In this document: positions 11,794 through 23,700 of the stretch, piece after piece
Layout: the number at the start of each line of letters is the position of its first letter
Position numbering within the stretch: the first letter of the stretch is position 1
DNA from: Enoplolaimus lenunculus
Taxonomy: Eukaryota > Nematoda > Enoplea > Enoplida > Thoracostomopsidae
Direction: 5' to 3'
NCBI GenBank assembly: GCA_030248215.1
Contig: JASANG010001013.1
Location: 124,001 to 188,000, forward strand
Length of the DNA stretch: 64,000 nucleotides
Notes under the pieces: model-generated
What the model was told of the DNA's origin: nothing
Databases searched by the model: none
Seen by the model: the letters and a program-made list of their open reading frames with translations, nothing else
Program-made: the position numbers and the translations under genes

Positions 11794-14700
11794 CAACAAC
11801 AACCAACAACAACGACGACGACGACGTCGACAACAAACAACAACACAACAACAACAACAGCAATAAACTCACTTTATCCGGCCGTGTGACTAACGCTGGA
11901 CCGTATCCATTCTGATCAGTGACCACAGCGACAGATGAGACGCCTCGTTTAATCGGAGCTGCTCGTGGTCCCGTAACAACAGATGTTGGCGAATATCGAA
12001 ATCGATCCGCGTCCATATCTTCAACGATGGTATTTTGAGTAATCACCGATGCTGAACTTGGATGACTTGTACCGTCAGAGCCAGGGCCACCACGCTTAAA
12101 TACCCGTGTATACACAGGGGTCGTAGATTGTTTTGTAATGGATTTTGCTGCACTGGAGGTTGTATATAATCAACCTTGAACGAGGGGATGTGAGTGAAAT
12201 ACCCTGGCGGAAGTTAACAGGTTTAATGGCTTTAGTGAAATTTTATAAAATTATACTGGGTGATTTAAACAAAAACATTCGAAATAAAAAAGCTGGGGGG
12301 ATAAAAACATTTAAGTTTAAGACAGAAAAACAATTAAACATTTCCAACTGAAAATATTTCAAAATTTGTTCAGTTGAATCGAACGAGTGTTCAACTGACG
12401 TTGAAAACGAATCTCCAGAAGTAGGATTCTGGAAGCGAGAGAAAAATATAAGCATTTGTTACTGCGACACAATATAGAACAACGGTTAATACTTTCAAAG
12501 CGTATTATTCCCTAAACGCCACCAAAAGCTAACATTTCTAAACTGAAGCGACTAGAAATACAAACTATTTCGCTATTACAATGACCCCCATTTCTAAACC
12601 TGCGTTCAATTCAAAAATACGTTTTTTTGGCTGTAAATCTGAATTTAGATTCAGAATTTCAACATGACAACATTTCATTGGATTTAAACGATGTATTAAT
12701 TTTAATTTTAATTCAATTTCACTGTTTTAAAATGAAATCTCCCTCAAAAATATGGCTCATATCGTTTGAAAGATCCGTTGACTGTAAGCTAAAGAGGCCG
12801 CTTGTGGACCGGTCACAATTTTAGACCGCATCAAACTATTTTAGACAGTCAACAAACAGCCTGAAGACCTGCCACACTGACGCAGTTGTTGAAATGATTC
12901 TAATATTCAAGTATTTAAGGCTTAAATATGAATGCTAATCTTCATTCAGTAGAGATAAAATCACAACTGCCAGAGACCATCATCACAGCAACGGAGAACA
13001 TTAAAGCATTCAAAAATAGCAAATTATTCCAAGCATGCCTTTAGCGTTAAAATTTTCAAAAACTAAATGTGTTTCATGCGTTTTGACAACAGTGTTAGTC
13101 AAATATTAACCCCGTATTGTCAAATGTGTATAGCATCTATTATCAGTTGGTAAATAATTCCTGTATAACTTTCGAACCAGCACAACTCGACGTTCGAAAT
13201 ATCAGCGCATTGTTCGCGTTTGATTCGCCTTACTTTTGCGCAGATATTGAAATCTGCAATTGCACGATGTTTATTCAGTTGGAAAACTTATCGCTAACTG
13301 ATGATAGATGCTACACACATTTGAGAATATTGGTCTTAGAGCTGAAAAAAATCTAAAATTTTATTTCAATGCAACGAAACCGCAACGTGGAGTAGAACTG
13401 TAAATGAAACATTTCTACATCGTCAGATCTCGAACGCTTAAATTTTTGTGCGATACCTGGTATACACCAGTAGCTTACAATAATACGTTTTCTAGCTTAA
13501 CACTTAATTAATCTAGCTACGGTTGTAGCTGGAATTCATAATGCTTAATGCATTATACTCAAATATTATAGTGGAACAAATATTGAAATTACCTTAGTCA
13601 ATTAGCGACTTAATAGCATTGAAATAAATTAGCTGAAATCTAAACTATTAACGCTAAGTAAAAAACGGACGTAGGATACGGATACCATACAGGCAAAAAG
13701 ATATCTTTGAATATACCCCCGTAATAAGATATTTAGCGTGTTAGGTTTCTGGTTTGATATGTTATTCGAAAAAATATTACGACAAGGACCTTTGAACAAT
13801 CCAAATATAGACTCTTGTCTAAAAATTATCATCGACAACTGAACAAAATCTAGACCAATCAGAATTATTTGATATATTTAATTGCCCAAGCTTCATAAAG
13901 AGGGCCAGTGTAAAAGAACAGGAGCGGAACAGTATTATAAGCGTATTCTTAAGCCTAAGCCTAAGCCTAAGCCTAAGCCTAAGTCTAAGCCTAAGCATAA
14001 GCATAAGCCTAATCGTAAGAATGAGCATATTCCTAAGCCTAAGCCTAAGTCTAAGCCTAAGCTAAGCAAAAAAATAGTCTAAAGTTTAATGTTACACTAT
14101 TGCAGTCACACAGAAAACTGTTCCGCCCCTGATTTTTACATGGGTCATAAACAGCATTGCCTTGATCTGCTATCGACTACAAGCTAAAAGCGGTGCAATC
14201 AGGGGCGTAGGCAACGTTTTGTTTTGTTGAGACATAAACATTTTGGGACGAATATTCCTTGGCGAACGTAGCGAGTGACAAAAATTGATTACCGATCCAG
14301 CAGATATTAGTGCAAATGTTAGAAATATACTTATTTCTCGTTTGTGCACAAATTTCACGATGATATTCGTCCGAATATACGCCCCTGAGAGTACGTTACA
14401 GAATAAGTTGCACAATTTCAAGAACAATAAAATTCACTTACCTTTGCCGGATCTTGTTGGCCAACTATCGGATTGTATTCACCGAGTTCAGTTCCGGATC
14501 CGGCTTTGTCTGCGCCACCAGCGAAATGGGACGTGTGTTCGTTGTTGTCAGGAGTTCCAGGCACTAAAATTTAAAATAGACAAACGGTATGCTTGCTGGA
14601 AATATAGCATTACGAACACAATTTTAACCTTGGGTTTAACAATAGTTATCAGTTGGCGATAAAGTCTTGTAACTTTTTAACCAAACATTTATAATTGTTT

Positions 14701-17700
14701 AGAAATAATTTGGAAAAACATTATGTTAGTTATTTTTTCAGTATTTTGCGGCTTAAAAGTATTTTCGACAGTAAGCTCGTAGGCTTCTAGATCTATAACC
14801 GGGATTAACAGTTAGGCTTTGATTTTACAGTTTCAGTATATTTAAAATAAAATATGGCACGAAATCAATATTCTTTGGTTTTATTTCACATTTTTATATT
14901 GTTTTGTTTACACTGCTTCGAGTAGATATATGTTCATTACAAAACAAATTATTGATATTAATGGTTCACAACACATCCCCAGTTGAAATGATATATGTTA
15001 GCATGCCTTAGAAATAGATATTTCGATATTTGTTGCCAGGGGTGGCACAGTCCAGTTTTAAACTGCGGAAATGGTTATTTTAAAATTTGCCCCCCCCCCC
15101 TCAGAAAGTTTTAATACGCGTCGACCATACAAGATTACCTCTGCCCACCCAGTTTTTACCAAAGCGATACTTATACAGGATATTTAGAGTTGAAAATTGA
15201 TTCGTTAATCCAAACTCGCGTCAATGGCTTTTATCACAAAAAAAATTTATTTTCGTTATTAAATTCATGCGCTGTTTACAATAATTTTGTCAACGGTAAG
15301 ACACAAAAACTGTTAGGGTTGCGCCGTACTTTGGTTGACGTTCGGCGTCGTCTGTCACCGTGCGGTTTCGTACGCAAATAACACAGGTACGATAACGTAT
15401 AGTGACGGACGGCGCCGGACGTTAAGTATAGCGCAACCCTGATAGACTAAACAAATGGATTGATACTCAATACAGATTTGGAAATTGTGCGTTGAATCTG
15501 AACTAAAAATGTCATTGAAGCCTATTTCGAAACATTTATGACACGGTATAAGTAAGAGCTGTTAGCATTGTGGGAATGCAATTGCACTATATATTCAATA
15601 CTTGTAAGCAATATGCGTGTGCCAACCAATAGACTAACGACCTTAGTCGCAGTTCTTGTGGAGTGTTTGTGGTGTCAGGGTAGAGCGTTCGTCTAAACAC
15701 CTATGGGTCATGTGGTCAAGCCACTCCGAGTATGTTTTTCTAGCTTACAAGGTCAGCGTCAAACATTTATTAATATTGGAAATATTTCAGCTAATGCGAA
15801 AAACATAAAAACGATGATTATAATTATTAATTCTAGCAATACTGTTAACAAAGCCTCGTATTCTCAAATGCGCATAGCAGCTATCACCAGGTATCAATAT
15901 GAGTTCAAACAAGCGACCTCCAGCAGCTGTGGATCTCAAAATTTTTCATTTCAGTAGGAAAAAAAGGAAATTACTGCCAACTGATGATAGGTGCTATGCA
16001 CATTTGAGAATTTTTGCAATTCCTTTAGTAGTAAATTAAGAATTGTGAAATATATCTATTCTATAAGTGTGAAACCCGAGTGCATTTATATATTAAAATA
16101 TTTAATAACAGCCCGAAACTAAAAACAAATAAAAATAATTTATTTCTTAAAATAATAAAAATAAATGTATGCAAAAATACTGTAAAGAATCAAAGGTCCG
16201 TGTTACTTTAAGCGGCATTCAGGTTTCTGGTGGGTCTATAAAAGAATAGGTTTAGATTCTAGATTACATTTTTTTCGCTTAGGCTTAAGCTTACGAACGC
16301 ATTTTTGCAACGCTAAGGCTTAGGCTTAGGCTTAGGAACACATTTTTGCAACGATTAGGCTTGGGCTTAGGCTTAGGAACACATTTTTGCAACGAATAGG
16401 CTTAGGCTTAGGCTTAGGAACACATTTTTGCAACGATTAGGCTTAGGCTTAGGCTTAGGAACACATTTTTGCAACGATTAGGCTTAGGCTTAGGCTTAGG
16501 AACACATTTTTGCAACGATTAGGCTTGGGCTTAGGCTTAGGAACACATTTTTGCAACGATTAGGCTTAGTCTTAGTCTTAGCAACACATTTTTGCAACGA
16601 TTAGGCTTAGTCTTAGTCTTAGGAACACATTTTTGCAACGATTAGGCTTAGGCTTAGGTTTAGGAACACATTTTTGCAACGATTAGGCTTAGTCTTAGGT
16701 TTAGGAACACATTTTTGCAACGATTAGGCTTAGTCTTAGTCTTAGCAACACATTTTTGCAACGATTAGGCTTAGGCTTAGGCTTAGGAACACATTTTTGC
16801 AACGATTAGGCTTAGGCTTAGGTTTAGGAATACATTTTTGCAACGATTAGGCTTAGGAACACCTTTTTGCCACGCTTAGGTTTACGCTTAGGAATACGCT
16901 TAATCTACTGTTCGCCAATAAAACTAACATTGACCGAATCAAAACAGACGGAATGACCCAAACACCAAAACCGAAACCAGACCGAGGGTAAGCAGCCTAT
17001 GGCTTTCAAAGATTTACAAAAATTTAATTTAGAAAAACAAATTTACGCGTTTGTGCTGCCCTTGGCAAATCAGAATGTTGGTTATGCCACTATTACAAAA
17101 CTTGCAATTCACTATATCTATCCATTCCTATAAAAGTATGATTAGCACAAAATCTTCAATGGACATCAAAGTTGTTATATCTTGTGAGATTCGGCCAACG
17201 TAAAGAACATGGGCGGAACAGTATTATAAACATATTCCTAAGCCTAAGCTTAAGTCTAAGCTTGAGCCTAAGCGTAAAAATGAGCATATTCCTAAGTCTA
17301 AGCCTAAACCTAATCCTAAGCTAAGCAAAAAATAGTCTAAAGCTCAAGCTTACTACTTCCTTGCCCCAGAGAAAAACGTTCCGCTCCTGATCTTTACATG
17401 GGCCCGAGATCCAAGTATTTATAGTCAACCAGTGATGATAAAACATTGTTTATCTGAAAATCTCAAATTTAAATTCAAGCTTGAAATTTGATATCAGATG
17501 AAATATAAAAATATTCATGCGAGAAAGGGTTATGCTATTCTAATCATAGGTGCATGGGGGTGCAAAAAATTACTAATCTACATATGCGATTATCTGTATG
17601 AGTAAAAGCAAGCGGGAGTGAAAATATTGACGGAATTTCAGGGTCGCATGCTGGCAGTGATCCGAAAAATTGAAGGGGGTCGCGGTTAAGAGGTACCTGC

Positions 17701-20700
17701 AAAATCGGACACAAAACCGCCATTTTCAACACCGTTATGCTTGACAAGTGGCTTGATTGCGTTTGGATTATTATTATTGTTATTGTTATTATTATTATTA
17801 TTATTTCCAGGAAGAGGTCCGCCAAGAGTCGTTGTAATCGTCGAGCTACTGGTGACACCAGTCATACCTGGGGGACGAAATGACGAAGCGGCTCCACCTG
17901 CGCCACTTCCGATCGCAGTTGCATAATTAGGCGGACCTCCCCCAGGGCTCATAGAAGTTGAAACAGGGGCGGAATTAGGGCCTGTTGTCGTTGTTGTCGT
18001 TGTGGCGACGTTATTTTGAGGACCACGGGGTGACGCGTCTGCGTTGATTATTGTGACCGATGCCACAGCTCGTAAACGGACTATTTTGTCGTTTGCTTCC
18101 ACTGAAATTTGCTTTACATCACTCATGATACAAATTTAAACTAGTATCTTGATATATACACATATATATAAATATATAAATATATATATGTGTGTGTACG
18201 ATACCGTACGGTGACGTACAACGACGTTAGACATTACAAATCTTTTGAACCAGGACAGCGCCACCCACCCTTACACTTCGTTGACATTTATTTGTCTCAA
18301 AAAAAGTCAATTATGATTTTGTTGACCAACAGAAAATACGGTGAAACAGTGTTTCATTGGATGAATTGTTTCAGCTGATGATTACGCAGCGAAAATTAGC
18401 AAAAAAACCCAGTATCAGCAACAAGTTCAATCTGATTGCTTGACCTAGAAAACCAGTGTTCTTCTACAGTTAAATAATTTACGCATTCACTAATAAAAAC
18501 ACGTTTCGCACTTAAAATTTAAGCCATATTGACACGTGCCGGCCAGTTTTGTTGCGGGAACTTGTAGATCCAATTTGCATTTGCAAATTTTGTCCAAAAT
18601 CCCGTTTGAAAAACTTGCAGCTGCAAATAATTCATTAAAAATCGTAGCTAGGAATTTAAATTCACATGTGTGAACAACCATACAAGTTTACTGAATTTAT
18701 TGCATCTGCTCTCTCATTGGCTGATGTAAAAAGTGCAAGTTCTGCGTGAAATCGGCAGCTGTAAGTTCTCGCAGCAAACACTTGCACGTGTGAATACGGG
18801 CTTCACGCTAAACAGTTTTCTATTGGCTACTTAAAATTGAAGCGGCGAAACAGATAAAGCCAGATGTGTTTTCATTGGCTAATAACAATTTTGAATTTTA
18901 ATTCGTCGTCAAACAGGTATTTTTGCAAATTTGAGGGCCATTACTTCAAATACTTTGCCAAAAGGTCCATCAGTTATTTAAATATTATACTCTGCAATAT
19001 CTTGCGTACACCAGGTAACTTATTAGTTGTTGCAAAGTACTGTTTTTTCCTGATATCTCTGATTAAATCAAAGTAAACTTTAATCTATTCGTATTATCAA
19101 CCCTACTAAAGTTTTGAAATTGCCTGAATAAGCACTAGAAATACGCTTTTAAGATTCTACTAAATGTATTTCTATTTAGAACGGAACAGCCGCTACTGAC
19201 GCTCAAGAATAAGCAGTTAGCAAAAGATATTGTTCAGAAACATAAGCAAAGGATCAAACTGCTGCACACAAGGCATATTAAAGCTTAGTACTACCACTAG
19301 CGAATCCGTAAGACGGTGGGTGAGAGTCGTACGACCCCCGTTCTGAAAATATTTGTAATAAATTGGTAAGGTGCCGCCTATGGTAACAATTTTTTCCGTC
19401 ATAAAATTGGCACATATATTCAGTAAAAAGTTGTGCCTAACATTTGTCAGCTCGCTCTTAAGTCAGAAATTTCTGGATTCGCCACTGGATGCTGCATATT
19501 AGTAAGAAACGAATTCTGCTGAATTGCGCAAACTTGACTTTAAAATATATTTTAATGTCGGAATTTAACTCAAATTTTGTTTCTATATTTTGTAATGTCA
19601 GAGTTTTAAGAACGTAAGACACGAATAAAATAGTAATTAAGCCAAGCCGTGGTTGATTTATGCTTAATTTATAAGCGGTATTAAATGTTAAAGGTCGCCT
19701 TAAATAAGTCATGTCTTTGCAATCCAGTCGTTTTAGGATTAGTTTAAGCAAGAGTGGATAATCGCTATTTTACAAGAGTGTGCAACTGGGCACATTCTGC
19801 GTAGAAACGAATGTAGTCGGCATGCGTTGCGTTTTTGCCCTGCCCCCCTTTGTTTAGAGGGGAGTACAACTGGTGCGAACCATGACACTTTAAGTAGGCG
19901 GCGTCAAAGATGCTTGTCTTATAGTTTAATTTAGGGGTAACCCCCTCTAAACAAGAGGTGGTCGGCGAAAACCGCAACATCCGGTGGTACGTTTTGTTCC
20001 ATGCGGAACCCCAAGAGTTGCACACTCTTGTATCATGTACTCTTGGGTTAAGCCAGCAATTTAAGCCAGTTTTCGTTTATATACGAGAAGCAACACCGGG
20101 TATATCAAAGATGGTTTGTCTAAACACTGCAAAACATCTAAATTCACACCGCAATTTGTCTACAATAATTTGCATACGCCACGTAATTTATAGGCGATAA
20201 ATTCGTACCTCTTAGCGTTTCGCTGCACTAGAAGTGCGAGTATAATGCGAGTCTGAGATGGATTGATCCCATCCTGAACAGCGATGAGCGGAGTAGTATA
20301 ACTAGACGCTGTAGCCAATTTGGATCCAACATAAGGGTATCCGCAAACGATGGGTGCCAAACACTTTAGTCAACTGGTACCAACCTTATAGTATCATTTG
20401 GCCAGGGCCTATTTGAAAATTTACAAATTTGACTTAAAGGGATCAAAGCGTTAATCCAAATCTATCCCAGAGTGTTGACTACTGTGGTGACTCGAATAAG
20501 AGAGGGATGGCTGATATTTAGTCCGCTTATCCACAGGGAATCCTTTCACTATTCGGTTTCGGAGTGTTATTTTCAATTCAGCTCAAGTGTGATTTTGGAC
20601 CACAAATTTTTAACTTTTGTGACAGCCATACCAGTTTCTATGGTTTAAGTTCATTATCTTACGAATATAAATTGAAGGGTTATGTATGCTGCTATGTATA

Positions 20701-23700
20701 TAGGTATGATAGCTCGAGTATCGATTCAAATTCGGTACTGAACATAATTTGGTCCAGGAAGCATTTATGCAGTCTAACAAGAGTATTGATGTTTATGCAC
20801 TAATTAGTATCGACTATATCAATTTACAGACTCTAATTAGGGAAATAGACTCCTATTGATTCAGACTCAAAATAACGACTCCAAACTTTTATTATCGGCC
20901 CTTCTTATTCTGGTCACTAGAGTATGTTTAACTTCTGGCAAAACTGGTTCAATGAATTTCTATAACGAGCTTTTAGCAACGTTAATTTTGTAACATGTTC
21001 TATCGCTCTTAAATTTCGTGATGTTAATAGTGACAAAAGTTTAGGTTTCACAAATTTCAAATATCTGCAAAATATTCTGTATTTTCCACAAAACTTTCTT
21101 TACGTATTTTATGCATCATCCACTTTATCTTGCGATCGCTTTGCAAAAAATCATTTTGTAAAATTCAGAAAGCAAAATAGCAGGATCACAAACTTGAGCT
21201 CAGGGCCGACACAAACTTCGGAGTGGTTCTCTGCAGGAACACCAAGCCTGTAGCCAGTCAAACTTAATAGAGTGAGCTATAAAAGTTGAGTTAAACTTGA
21301 GCAATTTTTTGGTATTTTTACATTTGAAGCTTAAACTATTTTTGGGGGTAACCAAAGTTTTTCTGGGTGGGTTGAGTTTGCTGGCCCCCTGCGGCTACAA
21401 GCCAAAGGAACACCAACAGCAATGAGTAAGTAGACAGGGAGACACACGCGAATGAAACTTACACGACCTTTTAGCTACGCTTGTTTTAGCTATCGGTGCT
21501 TCGTCTAAAAGATTTTATGTGTTTAATACGTTTTCGCTAAAATTGTTCAAAAGCCTATGACCATATTCTCAAATGTGTATAGCATCTATCACCAGTTTGG
21601 GATCCGTCCGGTATAACATTTGAATAAAGAAATTACAAAATTCTAGAATTTTAGCACATTTTTAATTGTTCTTCTTTTATACAAAAATTTCAAAATTGCA
21701 AATCACATTTTGCTCCATTGGAATCCTGTTGTACAAACTGGTTATAGGTGCTACACGCATTTGATAAAATAATGTAAATTGATAGAAAATTAGGTTTGAT
21801 TATAAACAGGTCAGATATTTTACTTTATTTTAATATTTTTTTGCGAAAATAATTTTTCTGAAAATACTTTTAGTGCGTTAAAATTGAAATATTTCGCTTC
21901 ACAGTGCAAAATATGATGAATCAAATTGACTCTCTCCGAAATTGGCTCTAGGAGTGTGCAAACTGAGTCAAATGCGACTCCACCAGAGTCAAACGTGCGA
22001 CTCAGCGAGTCAAATTTGACTCTGGCGGATTCGAATTTCACTCAATTTGTGTAGTCCCGTCGAACCTATCTCGGAGAGAGTCAATTTGACTCACCTTTTT
22101 TTGCAGTGCACATGGTATATATTGTGCAACAACAATGCATAAAAGCAACCCACGTCTATAAAATTGAATTTTGAACGTTGTGTCTGCACCTGATTAACCT
22201 TATCACAATCTGAATTTCACCAAACCAGCCCCATCAATTCTATTGTAATTCAATTCGAAGTTGTTTTTAATTTTTAGTGTCAAATGTGAATAATTTAAAT
22301 ACTTTAAGTAAAATTTCAGAAACTTTTAATCAAATTACACAAATTTGACCAATGGTCACATCTCAGTTCATGACTTACATTCGCTGAGTGGATCCAAAGT
22401 GTGAACCATGAGTTGAACGATGCCGTTACGAAACATGGACCCGCCGTGAATCATTGGAGTTGAAGGCCGCCTCCGGCCTGATTTTGTCCGAGTCCACATT
22501 TGCGAGTTTCTATCTCCTGCATTGACGGCCTGGAAACAAAAATGCATTAGCAAACACATCGATCACATAGCTTAGTATATAATAAAATTAACTGAAAATA
22601 TATTCCTGTCTCAGTGTCTTGCAGTAGGCATATCTCAACACTCGACATGGGGGGGGCGAAATTATTTATACCGACACCGTTGGACCTTCCGGCTCCGTTC
22701 TATACCGTCCTAAAATTGCAAACTTACAAACGGTGTCATTCCGTTCGTAGGTCCTCCTACGCCAACCGGAACCACAGTCGTTGCCATAGGAGATCCGACC
22801 CCAACGGTAGAAGTGCCAGCATCTACAGCAGTTGAAGTCGCCACATTTGATGATTTTTGCCTCAAAATGTGCGTTTTAATAAATTGTTCGAGTCGAACAT
22901 TGAATTTCATAACCAAAACGTACGCAGCGTACATAGCTAATAGAATTAGCGCTTCCCACCAAACAATTTGTTGATCCATAAAAAAGATGACAAGAAGAAG
23001 TAAATCGACGATATAAAATGTGACATCGCGAAACATTGGCCACCAAGTAAGTTGGAGGACCCCTTTTGAAAAGAGGGTACACATCGCAATTACAAATAGC
23101 AAATTGAAAGTTGCCGAGCCAACAATTGTACCAATGCCGACGTTTGATTGGGCGACAAATACACCAAGCAAACTAGTAAACAGCTCAGGAGCTGACCCGC
23201 CTGCAGCCATAAACGTAGCCCCTGCTACGTCGTCAGAAATTGCCAACTTTTCAGTTATCACCTCTAGGGATGGAACGAAAAATTCGTCACAAACTATTGC
23301 TAGGGCGACAAACATATATATGAGTCCAATAAAATGTAGTATAACCGCCCCTTGATATCGTCGTTGTTCTAATGTGAATAAATCTTCTGGAAATTCGCTT
23401 GTTGTCTCGTTTTTTAACAGTTTTCGCTTTTTCTTTGTACAATTTTGTTTTTCGGTTGCGCTTGTATCGCTACCAGATTGACGTTTCACCCTCAATCTAG
23501 TTTCGTAATCATGAGATGGACCATCTTCCAACAACACCGATTCTTCGTTAATTGCGTAGTTGTCGTCGATTGGATGGTCGTTATCCCAAGATCGATCATC
23601 ATTTTCTTCTTCGATTCTGATTGGCTGGTTAATCGCATCCCGAAATCGATCATCATTTTCTTCGTCAATTTTGATGGGTTGTTTCCACGTATCCATATAT

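Noticed and set aside
11385-11915. Poly-Gln/Asn/Thr and poly-Leu/Val/Cys frames across the AAC microsatellite
   Set aside because: All six frames are open because the repeat unit is three bases; only the part above 11873 belongs to NCKX exon 6.
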